The notes: generated from the sequence alone by a model not told the origin. Positions 25,827-35,825 are shown, counted from the stretch's first letter. The stretch is DNA of 38,612 nt from Akkermansiaceae bacterium (GCA_903878115.1 CAIRGO010000226.1:1-38612), one strand, 5' to 3'. Translations and numbers: made by a program.

Positions 25827-26248
25827 GCGCTTTTGTTGCTCCACAGCCACCGCCAACAGACTGTCACAGTTTCAATATGGCTAGCAAGCGTGGATTTCTA
25901 TCGCGCTACATCATTCGCTTTTGCCATCATTTCTCTGGCGAAAGGAAGAATCTATCTCGCAGATACGAATTGATTCCCGGATGTAAACCGCCTGAATCAT
26001 ACATCACTCCGAATTGCCCCGAAACAACACGTGCTGAAGCAGAGTTATGGCGGTCAATTCTAACTACGCCAAGGTGAGCGGAAATACCTCGATCACATTA
26101 CACCACAGACCGAGGAGATGCCGCCGGCCGATGGAGTTGAAGTAGTTAGAGGAAAACTCTTTTTCATGCCTTTTCTCAGAGAAAATTAGAGCGATGGGAA
26201 ATCGTTGATGACTACAACACCGTTGTAATCCTGAGCATGGTTAAGGTC
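25827..26248. other. Divergent intergenic region, no confident gene
   Basis: Separates the ABC gene from the giant protease. The plus strand has a 66-codon open frame (25877-26077) with a weakly protein-like stretch (NCPETTRAEAELWRSILTTP), but no start context or recognisable family; a decayed gene fragment is possible. TTTCAA at 25870-25875 could be a minus-strand -35 (TTGAAA), but no convincing -10 follows at 16-18 bases. Confidence 0.35.
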
Positions 26249-26275
26249 TTGTGATTGCGCCGAACGAGTTACAAT
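26249..26275 (+). promoter_or_regulatory. Possible promoter of the giant protease gene
   Basis: TTGTGA (26249-26254), a 15-base spacer and TACAAT (26270-26275). The -10 is good; the spacer is short. Initiation near 26282 would leave a leader of about 20 bases before ATG 26303. Confidence 0.3.
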
Positions 26276-26302
26276 ATGATTGACTTTAGTTGCTAAATTT
26301 TC

Positions 26303-29300
26303 ATGATCTGCTTGCATTTTATGAGAATCCGTAAGCACATTGCATTCATTTCATTCCTCTGCTTTCTGCTAGCTTTGGTGTCCGTGCTATTTTTTTACAA
26401 TGCAGAGAAAAGTTTCACTGGAAGCACGCAGGAAACGGCTGCACACAGTGCGCGCGATGTTTCTAGTGCCGCGGACACTGCTGAAGATCCATTTTCCCAA
26501 GCTGATAAAGCACCAGTAGCCTCTATTCCGTTGGTCGCTCCTGCGCTTACAACGCCCACTGCTGCGGTGCCTGATAGCAGTCATCCACTGCTTAGCGCCA
26601 TCAAGCGCGTGATTTCTGAGCAATGGATCGATACCCCACAGAAGCTCTCCAATCGCAGGCGAGTGCGTATCGTTGATGCGAATTTCAAATACTCGCACCT
26701 GAGGTTAGAGGAAGAGGTGAGCACTGATCCCGCCACTGGTATGCAGAAAGTCACCTTGCTCCGTGCTTCCGTAGCTGATCACGTCATGATTGGTCTCAAG
26801 CCAGGCGTTGATTTTCGTCGCGCTGCGGCAGCGATCACTGAGAAGGGCTTCAGTATCCGCGCCATCGAAGAGGGTTCTTATCTATTAGCTGAATTACCTG
26901 AATTTTCAGCAGCTGAGGACCAGTCTGCGGCGGCTGAAGACCTTGCTGCACTGGAAGAGTTCATCAACCACGCCGAGCCAGATTACCTTGTTTTTCCTTG
27001 CCTCGCTCCTAACGATCCCGCCTACACACAGGGAAAAATGTGGGGACTTCACAATCCCGGCACTGCTGCCGGCACCAAGGCGGATGCGGATATCGATGCA
27101 CCCGAGGCGTGGGATATCCGCAGCGACGCTTCCTCGATCGTTGTTGCCGTAACTGATACTGGTATTCAATACAATCACGAGGATTTGGCTCCGAATATGT
27201 GGGTTCATCCTACCAACGGAAGTTATGGTTTTGATGCTTATGATAACGACAACGATCCCATGGATGTGGGTGGTCATGGGACGCATTGTGCCGGTACTAT
27301 TGGCGGGCGTGGAAACAATGGCGTCGGTCTCACTGGTGTGGCATGGCAGGTAAAGCTCATGGGCGTGCGCTTCTTAGGTCCTAACGGAGGTAGCACCTCT
27401 GACTCGATTCGGGTTGTTAACTATGCCCGGCAAAATGGGGCGAAAGTCATCAGCGCCAGTTGGGGCGGAGGCGGCTACAGTCAGAGTCTTTACGATGCAC
27501 TAAAAGCCTGCGCCGATGCTGGCATTGTCTTCGTCGCAGCAGCGGGTAATTCCTCCGCAAACAATGATGCTACTCCTCATTATCCGTCCAGTTACAATCT
27601 CAGTAATATTGTGTCGGTTGCTTCTACTACTTCCGCAGATGCTCTTTCTTCCTTTTCCTGTTATGGAAAAAACTCAGTGGATATTGCTGCGCCTGGCAGT
27701 GGGATTTGGTCGTCCTATATTGGCTCTAACAATCAATACACTTTCTTAAATGGCACCTCCATGGCTACGCCTCACGTCAGTGGGGCACTCGCTCTGGCGA
27801 TGGCGCAGTTCCCGTCAGAAAGTCTCACTGTGCTGATTCGCCGACTTTATTCGTCGGTTGATAAAATTACTGCTCTCACTAACAAATGCAGTACTGGTGG
27901 TCGGCTGAATGTTGCCAAGTTGTTAGGCGGCACTTCTCCCCCACCAGGGTTGGATATTTTTGCCAATGCTCAACGCTTCGAGGGCTACTCTGGTGTTTGG
28001 TACGGGAACAATGAAGGCGTAGCGCGAGATCCTAACGAAATCATCATACCCGCTCCTACTCCCGGCACTAAAGGTTTTTGGTTTGCTTTCCGTACGCCAC
28101 ACAGTGGTCTTGTTTCGCTGGATTTCACTTCAGATGTTCCCTTATACTCCGTTGCGATTTACGAAGGTTCTGAGTTACAGAGTCTTAAAACACTTCAGAC
28201 CAGCGATCCTTATGCTGGCTACAACCGCAAGCTTACTTTCACTTCCAAACCTGATACCGAGTACCGCGTGCTGCTCGTATCGAACTACGCTCAATTACAA
28301 CTTTTTTTACTGCAATATTCGTTGACTCCACCCAATGATATGTTTGCCGACGCTACGTTGGTTAGTGGTGATCTTTTTTCTGTGAATGGCAATAATCGCA
28401 GTGCCACTGCTGAGTTGTTTGAAAGCAAAAAAAGCCACGCCCGCTCAGGCCAAGGTAAATCCGTCTGGTGGCGTTGGACAGCACCCGTCGATATGAATGT
28501 CACGTTCAATACACGTGGTAGCGCTTTCGATACTGCTCTCGCCGTTTACACAGGGAGTGATGCAAACAGTCTTGTAGAGGTGGCCTCGAACGATGACCGA
28601 AGTGCTTTAGACTGGACCAGTCAGGTGTTGTTCCCCGCCATCGCAGGTACCACATACCACATTGCCGTTGATAGTTTCCGCGCCGATGCGGCAGGGGATA
28701 TCACGCTGAACGGCTTCCGCAGCGGCACACTCACCATCCTGCGTAAGCCCGTGCCCGTGGCAGTAGAACTCGGCAAACGCGCCGTTTTCGAGGTATCCGC
28801 CCTGAGCAATAGCGATCTCACCTATCAATGGTTCCTCAACGGCCAAGCGATCCCCGGCCAGACCTCCTCCAACATCGTCATCGATCCCGTCCGCACCGTG
28901 GATCTTGGCAATTACAGCGTCCAGATCTGGACAACCGAAAACAGCGTGACCAGCAATACCGCCGCGCTTACCGAAAAACAAATCGCTCCGAAACTCACCT
29001 GGTCCTCCGGCAATCAGGCGGTGGCGGCAGGCACAGCGCTTTCCTTATCTGCCAATTTCTCCGGTTCCACGCCGATGACTTACGCATGGACAAAAAACGG
29101 ACAACCGTATGCGGGTGCCAACACAACAATTACCATCTTATCACCAACCACTGCCGACAGTGGTGCTTATCGCCTAACCGCGACAAACAGTGCGGGTAGT
29201 GCAACGGCGGATTTCACTCTATCCGTAGTGGCTTCGCCATGGGATCGCTGGGAATGGCGCCGCCCCGGCATCCCCAACGCCGCCATCACCGACATCAAGG

Positions 29301-32300
29301 TTTATAACGGCGAGGCTTTCGCTGTATCTGCGACCACCCTGCTCCGCTCCACTGACGGAGTGAACTGGACGAAAAGCGTTTTCCCGAATGGATTTTCGGG
29401 TAATTCAATTTCCAAGGCAGGCACCAGATTCCTCTGCATCGGTTTAAACACAGCAGGTCAATTCCGCGTCGCCACCTCTACTGACAATGCCGTCTCCTGG
29501 ACGATCTCCGCGCCCACCGGCTTCGCCATTACGTCGTCCCCAGAAAAGTCCTCGCTGCACGGACACAACGGGGCATTCATTGCCTACAATACAGTCTCCA
29601 ATCAATATGGCCAAGACTTCCTGCGCTCGACAGACGGCATCACCTGGACCCGCCTTACCGCGACAAATCTCGACAACGCCACGGTGAACCTAACTGGGAA
29701 GGGCCGCATCGCCTCCAACGGAAATACGCTCATCGTAGCCTCCGGCACGAACAACGGCAGCGGACGTATGCGTTATTTCAAATCCACGAACGGAACCACT
29801 TGGCAGGAATTCGAAACGAACAGCCCTGAAACCACAAGCGGCGGATACTCCGCCACCGCCTTTCACGATGGCAGCAAATTCTACCTCTTTGAGACCTACG
29901 CGATGTATTCCTCACCCGACGGGACCAACTGGCTCCGCCACATCGCCTTGAGCAACGGCTTCGATTACAATATCCACATGGCATCCAACGGTCAATCAGT
30001 GGTCGGATTCGCACCCGAATACCAGTTCATTAAGCATTTCAGCGACCCGAACGACATCAAATTCCGCAAAGTCCTGCCAGCCAACTCACATAATTTCACC
30101 GCTGCTGCGAGCTTTGGGAGCAAAATTCTTTATGGCACCGACAAAGGACTCCTGGCCGTCGTAAACGGGCCGTTTGACGTGGCAATCCCGCGCGAGAAAT
30201 CCTCGATTCTCCGGTCCGTAGAATTCACTGAAAGTCTCTTCATTGCACGCACGGAGAATCCATCCTACATAAGCAATTCCGTGCTCGACCAACTTTCCGG
30301 AGACGGTATCACATGGAAACCGAACACCCCGTTGGACACGCCCAACGTTATGCTAACTGGCTCCGCTTCCGGAAGGCACTTCGGACTGAAAGATTTTTCT
30401 ACAGCGATCTATTCCGGCCATAACCCCTTCGATGTTCGTCTTAACACCAGCGATACCATCGGACTAGCACCTAACATCGCCTTCATCGCTCAATTGCCAA
30501 ACGGTAATGCGCTAGCTGTGAGCACGCCAGCGACGGGAGCATCTTCGCTACGTGCTCGTGCGAACGGCTCCACCACATGGTCAGCAGCGACTCTGCCCAC
30601 GGGAATGACCATCAATTCCTCCTCAAAATTTGCCTCGCTGGGCAACCGCTGGTTCTCCAATGCCGGCTCATCCTCCGCATTACTGATTCAGACCTCTACG
30701 AATGGAACATCGTGGACATCCACAGGGCTGACGGGCAGTACACCCCACTTCGCAACCTTTGGCGGGAAATCCTGGTGTTTTTTCCGAAACACATCATCGG
30801 CGATACGCGCCGCAGACAGCACAAACGATACTTCATGGACCAGCCAACCCACCACCGGCCTTCCCAGCAGCGGGTTTGTCATCAAACGTGTTTTTACCTT
30901 CGGCACTTTTCTCGTGATGCTGGGCGGAGATGAGAACCTCTATTATTCGGATAACGCCACCACCTGGCTGCGCGGTTTCACGCCAGGCAAGGTCGTCGAT
31001 ATCGCCGTAGGCAACGGCCAACTCGTCGCGATCATGAAAAATGGCGGGATTATCCAAACGGGAACGCCCCATGCCGGAGGCAGTGCTCCGCTCGTCTCCA
31101 TCGTATCACCACAGACAGCAAGCACCCACCTGATCGGCTCACGGGTCACCATCGAGGGCACTATATCCGATCCCGAAGATGGCTCTGCCTCCTACGATTG
31201 CTACTTGGATTCCCAAATTGTCGCATCTGGCACGGGCAATTCCTTCCGTTTCCACGTCAACATCACAGATCCTAAGGGACACACCGTCACCGTCCGCGCC
31301 CGTGACTCTCAAGGACTGAGACAGATGGCCGCGATCCGCCTCAAGGTGGCCGCCGCCGAGCCGGACAATCTGCTTGGCAGTACCCAAGGTGGAGCTATCG
31401 CCGCTAATCAGTCATTGACGTTTGACGGCGTCTTTTATGCCGCCGGAAGCCGCTCGATACACCGCTCGCTTGATGGCAAAAACTGGGAAAAAATACCTAT
31501 TCCCAGTTTCGCGAATTCAATCTACGGCATGGCCGCCGGAAACGGGGCTTTGGTGATCCAATTCGACAATGGCGGCATCATGTCCACCCGCGACGGGGTG
31601 AACTGGACCCACTTCCAGCCAAACCTCACCGACTACTGGGTGCGAGAGCGCGTTCATTTCTCCTCTGGTGTATTTATTGCGGCCTACCAGACGCAAGGAT
31701 CTACAAGCGGCAGCGTGATGACCTCTACTGACGGACTCATTTGGGAAACCGGAGTCGATAGCGAAGATGGTTATCTTGCTTGGACGGCGAGCCCGGGTGA
31801 CGGCACTGTCATTGGTGCCGCATCGTATAAAACCGGTGGCTACCGGACCGTGGATAACGGCTACAACTGGGTACCCATCCCGGCCCTTAGGGATATATCG
31901 GACCATTCCGCAGGCATTTTCGCGGATGGTCGCTACGTGGTTGTGCAATCGAGTTGGTCCACCCCAAAGGTTTACCTATCAACTGATTCTGAAGCCGACG
32001 ACTGGCAGGAGCATCCACTACCTCCAAGTATCACATACTTACCACTTCTGATGAAGCTAAATGGCGATTATTTCCTAGGAACCTATGAATCTTATTCTCA
32101 TTTTTCCAAAGACGCCGTGACATGGCAACCGTTGTCCCGTCCGATCAGCAAGCGCAAGATGATTCACTCACGTGGCCTCTTTGTGGGCGAGGCTGCCGCA
32201 GGCGGCATAGTAACCAGCCGTGACGGACAGACATGGAATGTGATTCAGGGCTTGCCTTCCCGCGTTTCCCAAATTCTCGCGAACGAGGACTTCTACCTTC

Positions 32301-34450
32301 TGATCGGAAACGACGGAGCAGTATGGAGATCTCTCGACGGCAGTGCATGGGAAAAGACTCTCGCAGGTGGCGCTTCCACCGACTTCGACAGCAGGGTCGG
32401 GCAGAGTATGGCTGAACTGAACGGTAGGATTGTCGCCGCGGGCAACAGGATTCTCGTCTCCAGTGCGGACAACGGTCGCACATGGACGAACACCACCCTC
32501 AACGGGATGCCCCCTGTCGCGGATCGGATGTTCGCAAAAGTCGTATCCAGTGGATCGGAGATCCTCGCAATGGAAGGGACCTTCTCCACCAACAGTATCC
32601 TTCACCGGACTACCGACGGCGCGGCGTTCACAAGTGTGACAGGTCTGCCCGCAAAAAACTGGGCAGATTTTGCGTGGAACGGCTCCGAGTGGATGCTCAT
32701 CGCCACAGACGGCAGTCTTTTCCGCTCCACAAACGGGGGCATCACTTGGACGCAGCTTGTCGTCACAGGTATTGCGCGCGGTGCGGCGGTCGCGTGGTTC
32801 AACAACCGCTGGGTTGTCATCGGAGCCGCGCTATCTGGGTTCAACACGCCCTACGTCGGCTTCAGCCTCGGGGCGGGCGACGTCCTGCAGAACCACGGCA
32901 ACATAGGATTCTTTAACTCGAATATGCCTCTGCGCACGCTGATCGGCCATGGTAAGATGCTGATTTGGACGCAAGGGGAGATTACCTTCGTGACTAGCGA
33001 TGGCACAGCATGGGCGACCTCAAACCTCAGTGCCGGGTCAGGAAATCACGACTACGACATTTATTATACGCCCGACGGTTTCACCGCGTTCAAAGGCTCT
33101 ACGGTAGCCTTTTATCCGGTAGAGGCTTGGACCGCTGGTCCGACCGGATTGACATGGTCTTCCACCCCATCGCCTTTCAACAGTATCCAGTATGCCGCGA
33201 ACCTTGGCGAACGACTGTTCCTGTTCACCAACGGCACGATCTCCGAATTTCATGACAAAGACCTCGCCCTCAACTTGCCCTCCATGACCGCAATATCCCT
33301 CGGCGTGGGCGACAACATTTCTACGAACGTGAGCATCCGCAACTTCGGCCGCGCGATTCCGCCAAGCGGAGTCTGGAAAGTCACCGCGTGGCTTGCGAAA
33401 AACCGATTCTTCGGAGACACCAAGAATATCCTGTTAGGCACCTTCGATATCACCGCAGCCATGCCCGCGCCCGGAGCCTCGCAGAACTATCCGGTATCCT
33501 TCACTTTGCCCAACGAGATTCTCACTGGAGCCAATTTCCTGATCATGCAGCTCACGGGGCCCTCTGAGATTCGTGAAACGAACACGGCCAACAACACCGT
33601 CATCAGCGATACCGCTGCGATCACGATTCCGGAGTGGAGTTTCAACGTGCTGACGAATGGGAATGGGCAGGTGAATCGGGATTTTGCGGCGATGCGGTAT
33701 CCGCATAAGGCGCAGGTGTCTCTTACGGCCAGCGCGGGTAAGGGGGCGACTTTTACCGGGTGGAGTGGCGATGGCTATAGCCCGAACAACCAGATCACCA
33801 TTCTCATGGATGCGAATAAAACGCTGGCGGCGAATTTCTCGAACCGTACCACCTTGCAAGTCTTCACTCGAGGTTTGGGCTCCATAAGCGGCCTTGCGGA
33901 TCAAGGTAGTTATTCGGTTGGTAATACTGCGAATCTTACTGCTGTTCCGGCTGCAGGATGGCAATTTTCACACTGGTCGGGCGATGCCACGTCCACACAG
34001 GTTGCTCATTCCTTGGTTATGAGTGAGTCGAAGGTCGTCACTGCAAATTTCATCCTGCCAGTGGCTACATGGAAGAGCAATCTCTTCAGTCCAGCTCAGC
34101 TTGCAGATGAAGCCGTCTCTGGCGATAATCAAGATCCAGATGGTGATGGTTTAAAAAACTGGCAGGAATATTTGCATGCATCCCATCCGCTTGATTCTCT
34201 CTCCCGAGGAATGACCCCTATCACCCTTGAGGGCGGATTTATGCGCTGTCTCTATACGCGCAATCTTGGTGCAGTGAACGGCGGCACGCTTTTTAGCCAA
34301 GCCTCGCGCGATCTCGTAGGGTGGAATTCGCCTGGTCTTCAAGAGCGCATTATTTCCTCGGATCTTGGGGTCGAAACGATCGAAGTTCGTTTTCCTACCG
34401 CAGCGCCTTGTGGTTACTTGCGATTGAAATACCACGCCACCGCCCCCTGA
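26303..34450 (+). CDS. Giant secreted S8 subtilase with PPC, Ig-like, Asp-box repeat and InlB-type domains
   Basis: 2715 residues. An N-terminal signal or anchor (about 7-32; a second ATG at 26321 is equally plausible) and a propeptide-like region (about 130-235) precede the S8 protease: D285 (VAVTDTGIQYNHED), H325 (GGHGTHCAG), oxyanion N416 (AAAGNSS), S486 (NGTSMATPHVSG). Then two PPC-like domains (about 550-800), two Ig-like domains (about 810-975), an array of S-x-D-G-x-x-W repeats (about 976-1590), a bridging Ig-like domain (about 1594-1685), a second array (about 1688-2320), a CARDB-like domain (about 2323-2442), two InlB/divergent repeat domains (about 2446-2582) and a calcium-type DPDGDGL tail. 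All catalytic residues are intact. Codon style changes near 28640 and 33640. Likely a surface adhesin-protease. Confidence 0.9.
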   Translation: MICLHFMRIRKHIAFISFLCFLLALVSVLFFYNAEKSFTGSTQETAAHSARDVSSAADTAEDPFSQADKAPVASIPLVAPALTTPTAAVPDSSHPLLSAIKRVISEQWIDTPQKLSNRRRVRIVDANFKYSHLRLEEEVSTDPATGMQKVTLLRASVADHVMIGLKPGVDFRRAAAAITEKGFSIRAIEEGSYLLAELPEFSAAEDQSAAAEDLAALEEFINHAEPDYLVFPCLAPNDPAYTQGKMWGLHNPGTAAGTKADADIDAPEAWDIRSDASSIVVAVTDTGIQYNHEDLAPNMWVHPTNGSYGFDAYDNDNDPMDVGGHGTHCAGTIGGRGNNGVGLTGVAWQVKLMGVRFLGPNGGSTSDSIRVVNYARQNGAKVISASWGGGGYSQSLYDALKACADAGIVFVAAAGNSSANNDATPHYPSSYNLSNIVSVASTTSADALSSFSCYGKNSVDIAAPGSGIWSSYIGSNNQYTFLNGTSMATPHVSGALALAMAQFPSESLTVLIRRLYSSVDKITALTNKCSTGGRLNVAKLLGGTSPPPGLDIFANAQRFEGYSGVWYGNNEGVARDPNEIIIPAPTPGTKGFWFAFRTPHSGLVSLDFTSDVPLYSVAIYEGSELQSLKTLQTSDPYAGYNRKLTFTSKPDTEYRVLLVSNYAQLQLFLLQYSLTPPNDMFADATLVSGDLFSVNGNNRSATAELFESKKSHARSGQGKSVWWRWTAPVDMNVTFNTRGSAFDTALAVYTGSDANSLVEVASNDDRSALDWTSQVLFPAIAGTTYHIAVDSFRADAAGDITLNGFRSGTLTILRKPVPVAVELGKRAVFEVSALSNSDLTYQWFLNGQAIPGQTSSNIVIDPVRTVDLGNYSVQIWTTENSVTSNTAALTEKQIAPKLTWSSGNQAVAAGTALSLSANFSGSTPMTYAWTKNGQPYAGANTTITILSPTTADSGAYRLTATNSAGSATADFTLSVVASPWDRWEWRRPGIPNAAITDIKVYNGEAFAVSATTLLRSTDGVNWTKSVFPNGFSGNSISKAGTRFLCIGLNTAGQFRVATSTDNAVSWTISAPTGFAITSSPEKSSLHGHNGAFIAYNTVSNQYGQDFLRSTDGITWTRLTATNLDNATVNLTGKGRIASNGNTLIVASGTNNGSGRMRYFKSTNGTTWQEFETNSPETTSGGYSATAFHDGSKFYLFETYAMYSSPDGTNWLRHIALSNGFDYNIHMASNGQSVVGFAPEYQFIKHFSDPNDIKFRKVLPANSHNFTAAASFGSKILYGTDKGLLAVVNGPFDVAIPREKSSILRSVEFTESLFIARTENPSYISNSVLDQLSGDGITWKPNTPLDTPNVMLTGSASGRHFGLKDFSTAIYSGHNPFDVRLNTSDTIGLAPNIAFIAQLPNGNALAVSTPATGASSLRARANGSTTWSAATLPTGMTINSSSKFASLGNRWFSNAGSSSALLIQTSTNGTSWTSTGLTGSTPHFATFGGKSWCFFRNTSSAIRAADSTNDTSWTSQPTTGLPSSGFVIKRVFTFGTFLVMLGGDENLYYSDNATTWLRGFTPGKVVDIAVGNGQLVAIMKNGGIIQTGTPHAGGSAPLVSIVSPQTASTHLIGSRVTIEGTISDPEDGSASYDCYLDSQIVASGTGNSFRFHVNITDPKGHTVTVRARDSQGLRQMAAIRLKVAAAEPDNLLGSTQGGAIAANQSLTFDGVFYAAGSRSIHRSLDGKNWEKIPIPSFANSIYGMAAGNGALVIQFDNGGIMSTRDGVNWTHFQPNLTDYWVRERVHFSSGVFIAAYQTQGSTSGSVMTSTDGLIWETGVDSEDGYLAWTASPGDGTVIGAASYKTGGYRTVDNGYNWVPIPALRDISDHSAGIFADGRYVVVQSSWSTPKVYLSTDSEADDWQEHPLPPSITYLPLLMKLNGDYFLGTYESYSHFSKDAVTWQPLSRPISKRKMIHSRGLFVGEAAAGGIVTSRDGQTWNVIQGLPSRVSQILANEDFYLLIGNDGAVWRSLDGSAWEKTLAGGASTDFDSRVGQSMAELNGRIVAAGNRILVSSADNGRTWTNTTLNGMPPVADRMFAKVVSSGSEILAMEGTFSTNSILHRTTDGAAFTSVTGLPAKNWADFAWNGSEWMLIATDGSLFRSTNGGITWTQLVVTGIARGAAVAWFNNRWVVIGAALSGFNTPYVGFSLGAGDVLQNHGNIGFFNSNMPLRTLIGHGKMLIWTQGEITFVTSDGTAWATSNLSAGSGNHDYDIYYTPDGFTAFKGSTVAFYPVEAWTAGPTGLTWSSTPSPFNSIQYAANLGERLFLFTNGTISEFHDKDLALNLPSMTAISLGVGDNISTNVSIRNFGRAIPPSGVWKVTAWLAKNRFFGDTKNILLGTFDITAAMPAPGASQNYPVSFTLPNEILTGANFLIMQLTGPSEIRETNTANNTVISDTAAITIPEWSFNVLTNGNGQVNRDFAAMRYPHKAQVSLTASAGKGATFTGWSGDGYSPNNQITILMDANKTLAANFSNRTTLQVFTRGLGSISGLADQGSYSVGNTANLTAVPAAGWQFSHWSGDATSTQVAHSLVMSESKVVTANFILPVATWKSNLFSPAQLADEAVSGDNQDPDGDGLKNWQEYLHASHPLDSLSRGMTPITLEGGFMRCLYTRNLGAVNGGTLFSQASRDLVGWNSPGLQERIISSDLGVETIEVRFPTAAPCGYLRLKYHATAP
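29231..31070 (+). repeat. Protein-level repeat array 1 (about ten Asp-box-like units)
   Basis: Units carry a core S-x-D/N-G-x-x-W: RSTDGVNW, TSTDNAVSW, RSTDGITW, KSTNGTTW, SSPDGTNW, SGDGITW, NGSTTW, TSTNGTSW, DSTNDTSW, YSDNATTW. The spacing (mostly 45-75 residues) and the loop-like core fit BNR/Asp-box beta-propeller blades. The DNA of the units is not tandemly repeated, so the array is old. Confidence 0.7.
31366..33260 (+). repeat. Protein-level repeat array 2 (about thirteen Asp-box-like units)
   Basis: Units include RSLDGKNW, STRDGVNW, TSTDGLIW, RTVDNGYNW, STDSEADDW, SKDAVTW, TSRDGQTW, RSLDGSAW, SSADNGRTW, RTTDGAAF, RSTNGGITW, TSDGTAW and GPTGLTW. It is separated from array 1 by an Ig-like domain, suggesting two propellers or two pairs of propellers. 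Confidence 0.7.
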
Positions 34451-34552
34451 GTTGATTGCCCTTAGCATGGGTCTTATTTCTGACAAATTATGTTTCGATA
34501 GATCATCTCGCCACGGTTCGTATTGATGCTGGTTATTATCTAACGAAAAAAT

Positions 34553-35794
34553 ATGAAACGCACAGTCGCACTTCTTAGTATCCTTCTTCTTGCTGCCACT
34601 GGTGTGGAAGCCAAGCCGTTGAAAATTTTCATTCTCGCGGGGCAATCGAATATGGAGGGGCCAGCTAGCATCGCGACCTTTGATTATATCGGCGATGATC
34701 CCGCGACTGCGCCGCTATTGAAAATGATGCGTGGGGCCGATGGCAAGCCGACCGTGTGCGACAATGTTTGGATTTCCTATCTCACTGGAGCAGGAGAAAA
34801 AAACTTCGATCTCTCAGGAAAACTAACCGCTGGTTACGGTTCACTGTGGGGGCAGGATGGCACTAAGCCCGGCGACAAAATTGGCCCTGAATTCACCTTT
34901 GGTTTGACGATGAGCGCCGCGCTTAAGGAGCCAATTCTCATCATCAAAGCAGCATGGGGTGGCAAGAGTTTGCACACAGATTTTCGTTCGCCGAGCGCGG
35001 GACCTTATCAAATGAGTTCTTTTCAGTTAGAAAATTATCCCAAGCAGGAAGGTCATGGCATCCCTAAGGATTTAGCTCAGTGGAAAGTCGACAAGGTGAA
35101 AGAGACTGGAGTTTACTATCGTCTCATGGTGGAGCATGTAAAAAAAGTGCTCGCTGATCCGAAACAGGTCTATCCAGCATATGATGCCGCTCAGGGCTAC
35201 GAACTTGCCGGTTTTGCGTGGCTTCAGGGTTTTAATGACATGGTCGATAGTCACGTCTATCCGAATCACAACAAGCCAGATCGATTCAATCTATACTCGG
35301 ATTTGTTAGGGCATTTCATTCGCGATGTGCGCAAGGATCTGGCTGCACCGAAACTTCCGTTCGTGATTGGCGTGATGGGGGTTGGTGGTCTCAAGGATGA
35401 CTCTGTGGGCATGTTAGCTTTCCGGCAAGCGATGGCCGCGCCCGCCGCCTTGCCTGAATTTAAGGGGAATGTCGTTGCAGTGCAAACTGCGCCGTTATGG
35501 TCGGCTGAACTCGGCGCGATTGCCGAGAAGCGCGAAAAAGTGAACAATGAAAAACACGCCATCGATTCGAAGAATAAAAATTCGGTCAATGCAGATGGTC
35601 ACATGACTGATGATGAAAAGAAGGAGCACATGAAAAAATTCGAAGCGGATCTCATTTCTTCGCAGGACGTCGCTTTGTGGAAACGTGGTGCCTCCAATGC
35701 CGGTTACCACTACCTCGGCTGTGCCAAAACCTTCGCGCTAATGGGAGATGCTTTTGCCAAAGCAAACCTTACGATGATGCAAGCAAGTCATTGA
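34553..35794 (+). CDS. SASA/DUF303 carbohydrate esterase-like protein (SGNH hydrolase)
   Basis: 413 residues with a Sec signal (MKRTVALLSILLLAATGVEA). The SGNH block I motif GQSNMEG has the candidate nucleophile S32; FTFGLTMSAALKEPILIIKA and AWGGKSLHTDF form block II (G and downstream), GFAWLQGFNDM block III-like, and the late NAGYHYLGCAKTFALMGDAF supplies a candidate catalytic His. The family is the sialate-O-acetylesterase group (CE6/SASA), widespread in PVC bacteria for deacetylating polysaccharides. An insert (about 310-355, very Lys/Glu-rich: KREKVNNEKHAIDSKNKNS) may form a coiled segment. No ribosome binding site; TATCTAACGAAAAAATATG precedes and includes the start, echoed before the next gene. 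Confidence 0.85.
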   Translation: MKRTVALLSILLLAATGVEAKPLKIFILAGQSNMEGPASIATFDYIGDDPATAPLLKMMRGADGKPTVCDNVWISYLTGAGEKNFDLSGKLTAGYGSLWGQDGTKPGDKIGPEFTFGLTMSAALKEPILIIKAAWGGKSLHTDFRSPSAGPYQMSSFQLENYPKQEGHGIPKDLAQWKVDKVKETGVYYRLMVEHVKKVLADPKQVYPAYDAAQGYELAGFAWLQGFNDMVDSHVYPNHNKPDRFNLYSDLLGHFIRDVRKDLAAPKLPFVIGVMGVGGLKDDSVGMLAFRQAMAAPAALPEFKGNVVAVQTAPLWSAELGAIAEKREKVNNEKHAIDSKNKNSVNADGHMTDDEKKEHMKKFEADLISSQDVALWKRGASNAGYHYLGCAKTFALMGDAFAKANLTMMQASH

Positions 35795-35825
35795 TAAAAA
35801 AATTCTATCTAACAAATAATATCCG

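Noticed and set aside
25877-26077. 66-codon frame between the ABC exporter and the giant protease
   Set aside because: No start context, no recognised family and atypical composition; described only as part of the intergenic region.
29231-33260. Tandem DNA repeats in the giant protease
   Set aside because: The repetition is only at protein level (Asp-box cores); the DNA of successive units is not similar enough to call a nucleotide repeat.
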